Positions 1 through 6,437 of a stretch of DNA of 9,634 nt are shown here, piece after piece; positions within the stretch are counted from its first letter, which is position 1; every line of letters begins with the position of its first letter. The translations under genes and the position numbers were made by a program. This DNA is from an uncultured Clostridia bacterium (GTDB lineage: Bacteria; Bacillota; Clostridia; Oscillospirales; Oscillospiraceae). The notes beneath the pieces are model-generated. The model did no database searches. It was not told the DNA's origin and saw nothing but the letters and a program-made list of their open reading frames with translations. Location of the stretch: NCBI GenBank assembly GCA_937892865.1, contig CALBJG010000072.1, positions 1 to 9,634 of the forward strand, written 5' to 3'.

Positions 1-236
1 GGTGTCCTCCGAGCAAGCTCGGCGCAAAGGGCGTGACGGATGAGGGTCACACAAAAGGGTTGCTCTCGGTTCCAACTATTCGACAAACCCCCATTTGCAA
101 AAGCACGCAACGCCTGATCGTGATCGTTTGACAGGAACTGCAAAATACGGAAATACGCCATACAAGACTCAGCGGTATCCGAAATATCTTGTATCTTGTA
201 TCTCCGTATCTTGTATCTCAAGTATGATCGAGGGAA
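1..236. other. Non-coding region downstream of argG
   Basis: No reading frame here has a start, a Shine-Dalgarno site and a convincing protein; all frames are short and interrupted. Visible structure is a short palindrome (CCGAGCAAGCTCGG, 9-22) near the left edge and, closer to argG, a cluster of TATCTT/TATCTC words (185-219) with an 8-bp inverted repeat ATACAAGA (160-167) / TCTTGTAT (187-194). The region follows the 3' end of argG, but I see no clear hairpin plus U-tract terminator for the minus strand. It could be an extragenic repeat or the degraded edge of something outside the window. Confidence 0.6.
185..219. repeat. Short tandem/direct repeats (TATCTTG units)
   Basis: Five copies of TATCTT or TATCTC begin at 185, 192, 199, 207 and 214, so the spacing is 7, 7, 8 and 7 bases. 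A 13-bp word, TATCTTGTATCTC, is repeated exactly at 192-204 and 207-219. One copy also forms an inverted repeat with ATACAAGA at 160-167. The array lies just past the argG stop codon. Its function is unknown; it may be slippage-prone low-complexity DNA or part of a dispersed extragenic repeat. Confidence 0.75.
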
Positions 237-1463
237 TTACTTGTTCTTGTTCTTGGCATCCACCATGGCCTTGACCTTGATGGGCAGGCCGTACAGGTTG
301 ATGAAGCCTGCAGAATCGGCCTGGTTGTAGTCCGACTCACCGAAGGTAGCGATCTCCTCGGAGTAGAGGGAGTAGTCACTCCATACGCCGGCGTTGATCA
401 TATTGCCCTTGTACAGTTTCAGCCGTACTTTACCGGTAACAGTTTCCTGGGTCTTGTCAACGAAAGCGGCCAAAGCCTCCCGCAGGGGAGTGAACCACTG
501 ACCGTTATAGACCAGTTCTGCATATGTGATCGCCAGTTTCTGCTTTTCGTGCATGGTCATCTTGTCCAGGCAGATGCTTTCCAAAACGGAGTGGGCTTTG
601 TAGAGAATGGAACCGCCGGGGGTCTCGTATACGCCGCGGCACTTCATACCTACGAGCCGGTTTTCCACGATGTCCAAAAGACCGATGCCGTTGGCGCCGC
701 CGATCTCATTGAGTTTCAGAATAATATTCTTGGCGCTCATCTTCTCGCCGTCCAGAGCAACGGGGACACCCTTTTCAAAATCCAGGGTAATATAAGTAGG
801 AACATCGGGCGCCTGGATGGGGGAGACACCCATTTCCAGGAAACCGGGCTTCTCATACTGAGGCTCATTGCCGGTGTCTTCCAGATCCAAACCTTCGTGG
901 CTCAAATGCCACAAGTTCTTGTCTTTGGAGTAGTTGGTCTCCCGGTTGATCTTCAGGGGAATGTTATGCGCCTCTGCATACTCGATCTCTTCTTCCCGGG
1001 ACTTGATATCCCACTCACGCCAGGGGGCGATAATGGGCATATTGGGGGCAAAATGCTTCACAGCCAGTTCGAAACGAACCTGGTCATTACCCTTGCCGGT
1101 ACAACCGTGACAGATCGCATCGGCGCCTTCCTGAAGCGCGATCTCCACAAGACCCTTTGCAATGCAGGGACGGGCGTGGCTGGTACCCAGCAGATACTCT
1201 TCATAAACAGCGCCGGCTTTCAGGCAGGGCATAATGTAGTCATCCACATACTCGTCGGTCAGGTCCAGCACATACAACTTGGATGCGCCGGTCTTCAGCG
1301 CCTTCTCTTCCAGACCTTCCAGTTCGTCAGCCTGGCCCACATTACCGGACACAGCGATAACCTCGCAGTTGTTGTAATTCTCTTTCAGCCAGGGAATGAT
1401 GATGGATGTATCCAATCCGCCGGAATAGGCGAGAACGACTTTTTTGATGTTTTCTTTATTCAT
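237..1463 (-). CDS. argG: Argininosuccinate synthase
   Basis: This cytosolic enzyme joins citrulline and aspartate with ATP to give argininosuccinate, the penultimate step of arginine synthesis. The 408-residue length fits the family (about 400). The N-type ATP pyrophosphatase loop AYSGGLDTS is at residues 12-20. GTSHARP is at 93-99, where many homologues have I or L instead of H. The signature HGCTGKGNDQVRFE is at 119-132. The ATG at 1463 is chosen because GGAGG lies 9 bases upstream (1473-1477) and the SGGLDTS loop then sits at its usual distance from the N terminus. An in-frame ATG at 1514 would fall upstream of the expected transcription start. The gene is divergent from ridA. No argH is visible; if present it lies beyond the left edge. 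Arginine repression is likely from the ARG-box-like site upstream. Confidence 0.97.
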   Translation of the reverse strand: MNKENIKKVVLAYSGGLDTSIIIPWLKENYNNCEVIAVSGNVGQADELEGLEEKALKTGASKLYVLDLTDEYVDDYIMPCLKAGAVYEEYLLGTSHARPCIAKGLVEIALQEGADAICHGCTGKGNDQVRFELAVKHFAPNMPIIAPWREWDIKSREEEIEYAEAHNIPLKINRETNYSKDKNLWHLSHEGLDLEDTGNEPQYEKPGFLEMGVSPIQAPDVPTYITLDFEKGVPVALDGEKMSAKNIILKLNEIGGANGIGLLDIVENRLVGMKCRGVYETPGGSILYKAHSVLESICLDKMTMHEKQKLAITYAELVYNGQWFTPLREALAAFVDKTQETVTGKVRLKLYKGNMINAGVWSDYSLYSEEIATFGESDYNQADSAGFINLYGLPIKVKAMVDAKNKNK

Positions 1464-1505
1464 AAATATAAACCTCCAAAGGAAATTTTCGTTGTCGTGA
1501 TTCGC

Positions 1506-1534
1506 ATTATACACCTATATTTATAAATAGTCAA
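1506..1534 (-). promoter_or_regulatory. Predicted sigma-A promoter of argG
   Basis: Read on the minus strand, -35 is TTGACT (1529-1534) and -10 is a perfect TATAAT (1506-1511), separated by 17 bases. Transcription would start near 1499, giving a leader of about 35 bases before the ATG at 1463. The spacer contains a 12-bp palindrome, TATTTATAAATA (1518-1529), which could add operator or bending function. Confidence 0.85.
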
Positions 1535-1539
1535 TACGG

Positions 1540-1557
1540 AATGCATAAATATGCAAG
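1540..1557. promoter_or_regulatory. Candidate ARG box (ArgR/AhrC operator)
   Basis: AATGCATAAATATGCAAG has TGCAT/ATGCA arms around an AT core (1542-1555). It agrees with the recalled Bacillus AhrC consensus CATGAATAAAAATTCAAG at 14 of 18 positions. It sits 7 bases upstream of the argG -35 element, a plausible place for arginine-dependent repression. Assignment rests on pattern and gene context; the regulator is not in the window. Confidence 0.6.
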
Positions 1558-1560
1558 ATT

Positions 1561-1609
1561 TGTCCAAAAACATACACGCAGAACGAAGGTCAGGAGGCTT
1601 TTTTGGACA
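1561..1609. repeat. Inverted repeat TGTCCAAAAA / TTTTTGGACA
   Basis: Perfect 10-bp arms at 1561-1570 and 1600-1609 are separated by 29 bases. The element lies between the two divergent promoters, upstream of both -35 boxes, so neither predicted transcript would contain it. It is therefore more likely a protein-binding site or the remnant of a small element than an RNA hairpin. Function unknown. Confidence 0.6.
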
Positions 1610-1640
1610 TATTGCGTAAGAAATATACACGGAAATACAC

Positions 1641-1669
1641 TTGACAGTGAATGAAACTGCTGATAATAT
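1641..1669 (+). promoter_or_regulatory. Predicted sigma-A promoter of ridA
   Basis: A perfect -35 TTGACA (1641-1646), a 17-base spacer and a -10 TAATAT (1664-1669) place the transcription start near 1676. That leaves a leader of about 30 bases before the ridA ATG at 1705. Confidence 0.8.
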
Positions 1670-1704
1670 GAATATATACAAAAAATATACAGGAGAAATA
1701 TGCA

Positions 1705-2076
1705 ATGAATACAGTTTATACACCCGATGCGCCCCAGGCGATCGGTCCCTATTCCCAAGCCATCTGTACCGGCTCATTGGTATTTACATCCGGACAGATC
1801 CCCATCGATCCTGCTTCCGGTCAAGTGGAAGCCGCAACCATCACAGACCAAACAGAGCAGGTGTGCAAAAATTTAGCGGCAGTATTGAACGCTGCAGGAT
1901 CTTCTCTGGAGAAAGTGGTTAAAACGACCTGCTTTTTAAGCACGATGAATGACTTTGCCGCTTTTAACGAAGTATATGCCAAATATTTCACCGGAAAGCC
2001 TGCCCGTTCCTGCGTAGCGGTAAAGACACTTCCCAAGAATGTGTTGGTAGAGGTTGAGGTTGTCGCAGAGCGATAA
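1705..2076 (+). CDS. ridA: RidA family 2-iminobutanoate/2-iminopropanoate deaminase
   Basis: RidA (YjgF/YER057c/UK114 family) proteins are small cytosolic homotrimers. They hydrolyse reactive enamine/imine intermediates, such as 2-aminoacrylate released by PLP enzymes, to keto acids and ammonia. The 123 residues match the family length. Hallmarks are AIGPYSQAI near residues 12-20, FTSGQIPIDP near 27-36, and the C-terminal ARSCVAV segment, whose Arg is the substrate carboxylate-binding residue in characterised members, followed by VEVEVVA. AGGAG (1691-1695) precedes the ATG by 9 bases. The gene has its own promoter and lies between argG and the TrpB2 operon. A role protecting against imines leaking from PLP enzymes such as the neighbouring TrpB2 is plausible but inferred. 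No terminator is seen after the stop. Confidence 0.93.
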   Translation: MNTVYTPDAPQAIGPYSQAICTGSLVFTSGQIPIDPASGQVEAATITDQTEQVCKNLAAVLNAAGSSLEKVVKTTCFLSTMNDFAAFNEVYAKYFTGKPARSCVAVKTLPKNVLVEVEVVAER

Positions 2077-2084
2077 ACCGATAC

Positions 2085-2113
2085 TTGACACCGGCGGGAA
2101 TACAGCATATAAT
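2085..2113 (+). promoter_or_regulatory. Consensus sigma-A promoter of the T-box/trpB2 operon
   Basis: TTGACA (2085-2090), exactly 17 bases, then TATAAT (2108-2113): both hexamers match the consensus perfectly. Predicted start is near 2120, just before the T-box stem I. Such a strong promoter fits a system in which control is exerted afterwards by transcription attenuation. It begins 9 bases past the ridA stop. Confidence 0.9.
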
Positions 2114-2119
2114 AATAAA

Positions 2120-2390
2120 AACCGTTGAGGAAGAGTGAGTAAGTCTTTGCCACTTTTTTCAGAGAGCCGCGGATGGTGGGATCGCGGTAAAAGCCAAAGG
2201 CCCAATGGACTTCCGAGGGCAAGCAGAAACCGATAGGGAGTATGTGCGCCGGAGCGACCCTCCGTTACAAAAGGTCAGCATATAGTAGTATGCGTAAAGT
2301 GGGCGCAAAATGCGCCAAGCCGGGTGGCACCGCAGGATATTAACATCCTGTCCCAGCAAAGTATTTGTTCTGGGACAGGATTCTTTTTTT
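2120..2390 (+). promoter_or_regulatory. T-box riboswitch, tRNA-Trp specific (UGG specifier)
   Basis: The leader binds uncharged tRNA and then permits transcription of the genes downstream. Stem I: lower helix GGAAG (2129-2133)/CTTCC (2210-2214); specifier loop 2134-2143 opposite 2201-2209; upper helix 2144-2149/2195-2200; distal hairpin CCGCG (2167-2171)/CGCGG (2183-2187) with a GGTG-containing loop preceded by AGAGAG. The loop carries the codon TGG at 2206-2208 followed by A, so the cognate tRNA is tRNA-Trp. The T-box sequence GGGTGGCACCGC spans 2322-2333. The antiterminator pairs 2322-2324 with 2352-2354 and 2332-2338 with 2345-2351, leaving the classic 7-base bulge TGGCACC. TGGC (2325-2328) would pair with tRNA 3' GCCA, matching the G discriminator of bacterial tRNA-Trp. 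The antiterminator excludes the terminator at 2345-2381. Confidence 0.96.
2345..2390 (+). terminator. T-box attenuator terminator
   Basis: A perfect 12-bp stem, ATCCTGTCCCAG (2345-2356) with CTGGGACAGGAT (2370-2381), encloses a 13-base loop and is followed by a T-tract including seven T (2384-2390). Its left arm is shared with the antiterminator helix, so it forms when tRNA-Trp is charged and stops transcription ahead of trpB2. Confidence 0.95.
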
Positions 2391-2419
2391 GTCCCACCTT
2401 TCAGAAAGGAGAATGTGTT

Positions 2420-3796
2420 ATGTCCAATCAACAAATCCCTTACAAAATCTATTTAAATGAAGATGAGATGCCCAAAATGTGGTATAACCTCCGGGCGGAT
2501 ATGGTCAATAAACCGGCGCCTTTACTGGATCCGGAGACCCATAAACCGATGACAGCCAAAGATCTGTCCGGTGTGTTTTGCGATGAACTGATCCGTCAGG
2601 AACTGGATGACACCACTGCTTATTTTGAGATTCCCGAGGATATCCGGAATTTCTATAAGATGTATCGGCCCTCTCCCTTGATCCGCGCTTACTGCCTGGA
2701 GGAGAAACTCCAAACCCCTGCGAAGATCTACTACAAATTTGAGGGCAATAATACCTCCGGTTCCCACAAACTGAACTCTGCCATTGCCCAGGCTTACTAC
2801 GCCAAGAAGCAGGGCCTTACCGGCGTTACCACTGAGACCGGCGCAGGCCAGTGGGGAACAGCGCTTTCCATGGCGTGTTCTTATTTCGGACTGGATTGTA
2901 AGGTCTATATGGTTAAAGTTTCTTATGAGCAGAAGCCTTTCCGCCGGGAAGTGATGCGCACCTATGGCGCATCTGTCACGCCCTCGCCGTCTATGGACAC
3001 GGCAGTTGGCAGAAAGATCCTGGCAGAGCACCCCGGCACCACCGGCAGTTTGGGCTGCGCCATTTCCGAAGCAGTAGAGGCGGCTACCAATCTGCCCGGT
3101 TACCGTTATGTGCTGGGCAGTGTGCTGAACCAGGTTATGCTCCATCAGACGGTAATTGGTCTGGAAACCAAGACTGCGCTGGATAAATATGACATCAAGC
3201 CCGATGTGATCATCGGTTGCGCCGGCGGCGGCTCTAACCTGGGCGGCCTTATTGCGCCTTTTGTGGGTGAGAAGATCCGGGGCGAAGCGGACTACCGTAT
3301 TATCGCCGTTGAGCCGGAATCCTGCCCCAGTTTCACAAGAGGCAAGTATGCCTATGACTACTGCGATACCGGTATGGTCTGTCCTTTATCCAAAATGTAT
3401 ACTTTGGGCAGCGGCTATATCCCCGCATCTACCCACGCCGGCGGTTTGCGGTATCACGGTATGAACTCCACCTTGTCCCAACTCTATGCCGACGGCATAA
3501 TCGAGGCGACTACAGTAAAGCAGACAGAGGTGTTTGCTGCTGCAGAGGCCTTTGCCCGGGTGGAGGGTATTTTGCCTGCGCCGGAAAGCGCCCACGCCAT
3601 TAAGATCGCTTTGGACGAAGCAATGAAATGCAAAGAGACCGGCGAAGAAAAAACCATTGTTTTCGGCCTTACCGGCACCGGTTACTTTGATATGTTTGCC
3701 TATGAGCGGTTCCACGATGGAAAAATGATCGATTATACACCCACCGATGAGGAGATCGCTGCAGGCCTTGCCAAACTGCCCAAGGTGGAAGAATAA
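2420..3796 (+). CDS. trpB: TrpB-like tryptophan synthase beta chain (TrpB2 type)
   Basis: This is a PLP enzyme of the TrpB2 subfamily, expected to condense indole with serine (or phosphoserine in some members) to tryptophan in the cytosol. The 458 residues exceed classical TrpB (about 400) and fit TrpB2. Visible are SGSHKLNS with the PLP Schiff-base lysine K117, ETGAGQWG at 139-146 with the catalytic-type Glu139 (classical TrpB has GAGQHG), and the phosphate-binding glycine loop GCAGGGSN at 266-273. The ATG at 2420 is chosen because AAAGGAG (2405-2411) lies 8 bases upstream; the upstream in-frame GTG at 2324 falls inside the T-box and terminator. The Trp T-box directly ahead supports a tryptophan role. 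There is no trpA beside it, so indole may come from another locus or from outside. Two CHR membrane proteins follow after 11 bases. Confidence 0.94.
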   Translation: MSNQQIPYKIYLNEDEMPKMWYNLRADMVNKPAPLLDPETHKPMTAKDLSGVFCDELIRQELDDTTAYFEIPEDIRNFYKMYRPSPLIRAYCLEEKLQTPAKIYYKFEGNNTSGSHKLNSAIAQAYYAKKQGLTGVTTETGAGQWGTALSMACSYFGLDCKVYMVKVSYEQKPFRREVMRTYGASVTPSPSMDTAVGRKILAEHPGTTGSLGCAISEAVEAATNLPGYRYVLGSVLNQVMLHQTVIGLETKTALDKYDIKPDVIIGCAGGGSNLGGLIAPFVGEKIRGEADYRIIAVEPESCPSFTRGKYAYDYCDTGMVCPLSKMYTLGSGYIPASTHAGGLRYHGMNSTLSQLYADGIIEATTVKQTEVFAAAEAFARVEGILPAPESAHAIKIALDEAMKCKETGEEKTIVFGLTGTGYFDMFAYERFHDGKMIDYTPTDEEIAAGLAKLPKVEE

Positions 3797-3807
3797 GAGG
3801 GAAAACA

Positions 3808-4365
3808 GTGAAGAGGATTTCAACACTATTTAAAATATTTTCCACATTCTTTAAAATCGGCGCCTTTACCTTTGGCGGCGGCTACGCAATGATCCCGCTG
3901 ATCCAAAAAGAGGCGGTGGAAAAGAACAAGTGGGTCACGGATGACGATATTTTGGAGATCATCGCCATAGCAGAATCCACCCCCGGTCCCATCGCAATCA
4001 ATTCAGCCACTTTTGTAGGGTATCGCGCCTGTGGCGTTTTAGGCTCTGCCTTGGCGACTTTGGGCGTTGTTCTTCCCAGTTTCGTGATTATTCTGGCGAT
4101 TTCTTTTGTACTGCAGCAGTTCCAGGATCTGCGGGCGGTGCAATATGCCTTCCAGGGTATCCGGGCAGGCGTTCTTGCCTTGCTGTTTAAAGCGCTTTGG
4201 GGGATGTACAAAAAATCTCCCAAGGGCTGGGTATCCTATGTGGTGATGGCCGGCGCATTTTTGGCGACAGCATTTTTGAAAGTCAATGTGCTGTATGTGA
4301 TCATCGGTTGCGCTGTATTCGGCCTTGTTACATCGCTGGTGGCTGACAGGAGGGCAAAACAATGA
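3808..4365 (+). CDS. CHR (chromate transporter) family protein, half-length subunit 1
   Basis: This 185-residue hydrophobic protein is one CHR domain, the short form that usually occurs as a tandem pair and acts as a two-protein transporter; long ChrA fuses two such domains. FTFGGGYAMIPLIQ is at 20-33 and ESTPGPIAIN at 56-65, followed by strongly hydrophobic stretches around 72-102, 113-130 and 140-177. The start is GTG at 3808, with GAGGG (3797-3801) 6 bases upstream, 11 bases past the trpB2 stop. The stop overlaps the next gene's start by 4 bases (ATGA), implying translational coupling. Characterised CHR proteins export chromate, but this pair lies under a Trp T-box, so a tryptophan-, indole- or anthranilate-related substrate should be considered. 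Substrate unproven. Confidence 0.9.
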   Translation: MKRISTLFKIFSTFFKIGAFTFGGGYAMIPLIQKEAVEKNKWVTDDDILEIIAIAESTPGPIAINSATFVGYRACGVLGSALATLGVVLPSFVIILAISFVLQQFQDLRAVQYAFQGIRAGVLALLFKALWGMYKKSPKGWVSYVVMAGAFLATAFLKVNVLYVIIGCAVFGLVTSLVADRRAKQ

Positions 4366-4958
4366 ACTTTTTGGAACTGTTTTACACCTTCTTTATGATC
4401 GGCGCCTTCACCTTTGGAGGTGGCTATGCGATGCTTCCACTGATCCAGGAGCAAGTTGCCCTTCGCTGGGGGGAACTGATTCCATCGGAGACACTGATCA
4501 ACTTTGTGGCTGTCAGTGAATCCACCCCCGGTCCTTTTGCCGTGAATATGGCAACTTATGTGGGCAGTGTGGTGGGCGGACAAAATGGCGGCGTGTTGGC
4601 AAGCGCTTTCGGATCATTCTGCGCCACATTGGGCGTGGTTTTACCCAGTTTTATCATTATTTTGATCGTTGCCAAGTGTTATGATCGCTTCAAAGAAAGC
4701 AAAATCGTAAAAGGCTGTATGACCGGTTTGAAGCCGGCTGTGATCGGTTTGATCGCCAATGCGATTTTGGGTGTGCTGATGACGGTATTTTTCCCGGCAG
4801 GATTGTCTGTCGGTGTGTTCACAACGGCCTCTTTCTATGTCAGCGCGGCAATTTTTGCCGGTATGCTGATCCTTGCATTTAAGAAACTGCACCCCATTGC
4901 GATCGTATGTATTTCTGCCGTGTTGGGTATTGCCGCCGGTTATTTGGGAATTCTATAA
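4362..4958 (+). CDS. CHR (chromate transporter) family protein, half-length subunit 2
   Basis: The second half-length CHR protein (198 residues) is paralogous to the one before it. It repeats the family motifs FTFGGGYAMLPLIQ at 16-29 and ESTPGPFAVN at 53-62, with hydrophobic segments near 69-108, 123-141 and 146-198. Because each gene has a complete N-terminal motif, the pair is a tandem duplication rather than a frameshifted long ChrA. The ATG overlaps the preceding stop (ATGA), and an AGGAGG-like site sits in the end of the first gene. A hairpin a few bases after the stop ends the operon. The substrate is unknown; co-regulation with TrpB2 by tRNA-Trp is the only clue beyond the family name. 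Confidence 0.9.
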   Translation: MNFLELFYTFFMIGAFTFGGGYAMLPLIQEQVALRWGELIPSETLINFVAVSESTPGPFAVNMATYVGSVVGGQNGGVLASAFGSFCATLGVVLPSFIIILIVAKCYDRFKESKIVKGCMTGLKPAVIGLIANAILGVLMTVFFPAGLSVGVFTTASFYVSAAIFAGMLILAFKKLHPIAIVCISAVLGIAAGYLGIL

Positions 4959-4961
4959 GGG

Positions 4962-4994
4962 AAAGCGGATCTTTCGTCTGGAAGATCCGCTTTT
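4962..4994 (+). terminator. Rho-independent terminator of the trpB2-CHR operon
   Basis: A perfect 12-bp stem, AAAGCGGATCTT (4962-4973) with AAGATCCGCTTT (4982-4993), has an 8-base loop. The T-tail is short (4991-4994). Being A-rich on the left, the stem may work less well in the reverse direction. It separates this operon from the ktrB promoter that follows. Confidence 0.8.
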
Positions 4995-5004
4995 GGCTTA
5001 CCCC

Positions 5005-5033
5005 TTGAAAAATACATCGTAAATTGATATAAT
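5005..5033 (+). promoter_or_regulatory. Predicted sigma-A promoter of the ktrB operon
   Basis: TTGAAA (5005-5010), a 17-base spacer and a perfect TATAAT (5028-5033) place the transcript start near 5040, about 27 bases before the ktrB ATG. That leader is too short for a c-di-AMP (ydaO-type) riboswitch, which precedes some K+ uptake genes in Firmicutes. Confidence 0.82.
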
Positions 5034-5066
5034 ATCTTAATATACTATAGAGAGGAGACAGCGCGA

Positions 5067-6425
5067 ATGGGCAAACGGAAGACACATATACCAAGCGGCC
5101 GTTTTAAACTTACGGCAACCCAGATCATTGCTGTTACGTTTGCGGCAATTATCTTACTGGGAACTATTTTACTGAATCTTCCCATTGCTACAAAGAGTGG
5201 CCAGTCTTGCGGTTTCCTTTCAGCACTGTTTACTGCGACCTCTGCCACTTGTGTAACTGGACTTACCGTATTCGATACCGGCAGTTATTGGAGCGGATTC
5301 GGAAAAGCGGTCATACTGTGTATGATCGAGATCGGCGGACTTGGCTTTATGTCTGCAGTTTCAATGATTTTGTTCTTGTTCAAGCGAAAGATCGGTCTGC
5401 GCCAGCGTATGGTAATGGCTCAGGCGATGAGTCTGAACGAAATGGAAGATGTGGTCAAACTGCAAAAATGGGTGATTTTGGGAAGTTTGTCCATCCAGGC
5501 GGTAGGCGCAATCATTTTGACGATGCGTTTTCTCCCTGCTGTGGGATTTGTTCAGGCCCTCAAATGGGGTGTATTCCATGGGGTTTCTGCTTTCTGTAAT
5601 GCCGGATTTGATATTTTCGGCACAGGGCAAAGTATTGTTCATTTGAATAACGATCCCATCGTCTGCATTACATTGATGGCATTGATTGTGATCGGCGGTT
5701 TGGGATTCTTTGTCTGGGAAGAAATTGCAACGGAGCGAAAATTTAAAAAATTCAACGTCTATACCAAACTGGTGCTGATAACCAGCGGCGTTTTGATCTT
5801 TGTGGGCGCGGTGCTGTTTTTGATTTTGGAGTGGAATAATCCCGTAACCATCGGCAATATGCCGGTGTGGCAGAAGGTGTTGAACGGATTTTTCCAGTCT
5901 GTCAGTTTAAGAACAGCCGGATTTGCATCTGTTGACCAAGGTGCGCTGACAGATGGCAGCAAGGGGATGAGTATCGTATGGATGCTCATAGGTGGTTCTT
6001 CCGGCTCTACTGCAGGCGGTTTAAAAACGGTGACTTTTGTGGTGTTGCTGTTGTTTATCTGGACCCGGATAAGGGGTGGCAATACCGTAACCGTATTCAA
6101 ACACACCATTCCTTCGGAAAAAGTATTGGATGCAATGACCATTGCGTCTGTTATGATCGTCCTTTGCTTTGCCGGCGCAGTGTTTATTAGCGCCACTTCC
6201 CAAATCGGATTTGTGGACAGTCTGTATGAAACGGCTTCCGCTTTGGGCACTGTGGGCTTGACAGCGAATGTGACCGGGAAATTGCGTATAGCAGCAAAAA
6301 TACTCATTATTATCTTTATGTATTTTGGACGTGTCGGCGTGTTAACCATTAGTCTTGGTTTCCTGATGGGAAATAAGGCAAAAGACAGATTCCGCTATGC
6401 GGACACCAACTTGTTAATTGGATAG
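5067..6425 (+). CDS. ktrB: KtrB/TrkH family potassium uptake channel subunit
   Basis: This integral membrane K+ translocating subunit works with a cytosolic NAD/nucleotide-binding KtrA/TrkA ring. The 452 residues match KtrB (about 450). The four repeats of the superfamily of K+ transporters each show a selectivity-filter segment: TCVTGLT (61-67), CNAGFD (177-182), RTAGFAS (282-288) and LGTVGLT (393-399). The glycine/serine-rich GGSSGSTAGG (309-318) matches the intramembrane gating loop, and the Arg in GRVG (421-424) lies in the last helix. GAGGAG (5052-5057) precedes the ATG by 9 bases. It has its own promoter and is followed 12 bases later by ktrA. Naming it KtrB rather than TrkH rests on length and the single-domain partner. 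Confidence 0.95.
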   Translation: MGKRKTHIPSGRFKLTATQIIAVTFAAIILLGTILLNLPIATKSGQSCGFLSALFTATSATCVTGLTVFDTGSYWSGFGKAVILCMIEIGGLGFMSAVSMILFLFKRKIGLRQRMVMAQAMSLNEMEDVVKLQKWVILGSLSIQAVGAIILTMRFLPAVGFVQALKWGVFHGVSAFCNAGFDIFGTGQSIVHLNNDPIVCITLMALIVIGGLGFFVWEEIATERKFKKFNVYTKLVLITSGVLIFVGAVLFLILEWNNPVTIGNMPVWQKVLNGFFQSVSLRTAGFASVDQGALTDGSKGMSIVWMLIGGSSGSTAGGLKTVTFVVLLLFIWTRIRGGNTVTVFKHTIPSEKVLDAMTIASVMIVLCFAGAVFISATSQIGFVDSLYETASALGTVGLTANVTGKLRIAAKILIIIFMYFGRVGVLTISLGFLMGNKAKDRFRYADTNLLIG

Positions 6426-6437
6426 GAGGATGAAGAA

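Noticed and set aside
128..156. TTGACA at 128-133 as a promoter in the left non-coding region
   Set aside because: No acceptable -10 box at 16-18 bases and no gene downstream on the plus strand.
1464..1514. Longer argG from an ATG at 1514
   Set aside because: That codon would lie upstream of the predicted transcription start (about 1499) and just before the -10 box; ATG at 1463 has GGAGG and the expected N terminus.
549..1526. 325-residue open frame on the plus strand opposite argG
   Set aside because: It is antisense to a fully conserved argG, has no family motif and no Shine-Dalgarno site, and runs into the argG promoter; it is a shadow of argG codon usage.
2324..2419. N-terminal extension of TrpB2 from an in-frame GTG at 2324
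   Set aside because: The GTG is part of the T-box GGGTGGCACCGC and the extension would translate the terminator hairpin; the ATG at 2420 has a proper AAAGGAG site.
2522..3145. 207-residue open frame on the minus strand inside trpB2
   Set aside because: It is antisense to conserved TrpB2 coding sequence, with no recognisable domain and no promoter context.
3808..4958. CHR genes as one long ChrA broken by a frameshift
   Set aside because: Each has its own start, a full FTFGGGYAM motif and an ESTPGP motif, and the junction is a normal ATGA overlap; tandem short CHR pairs are a known arrangement.
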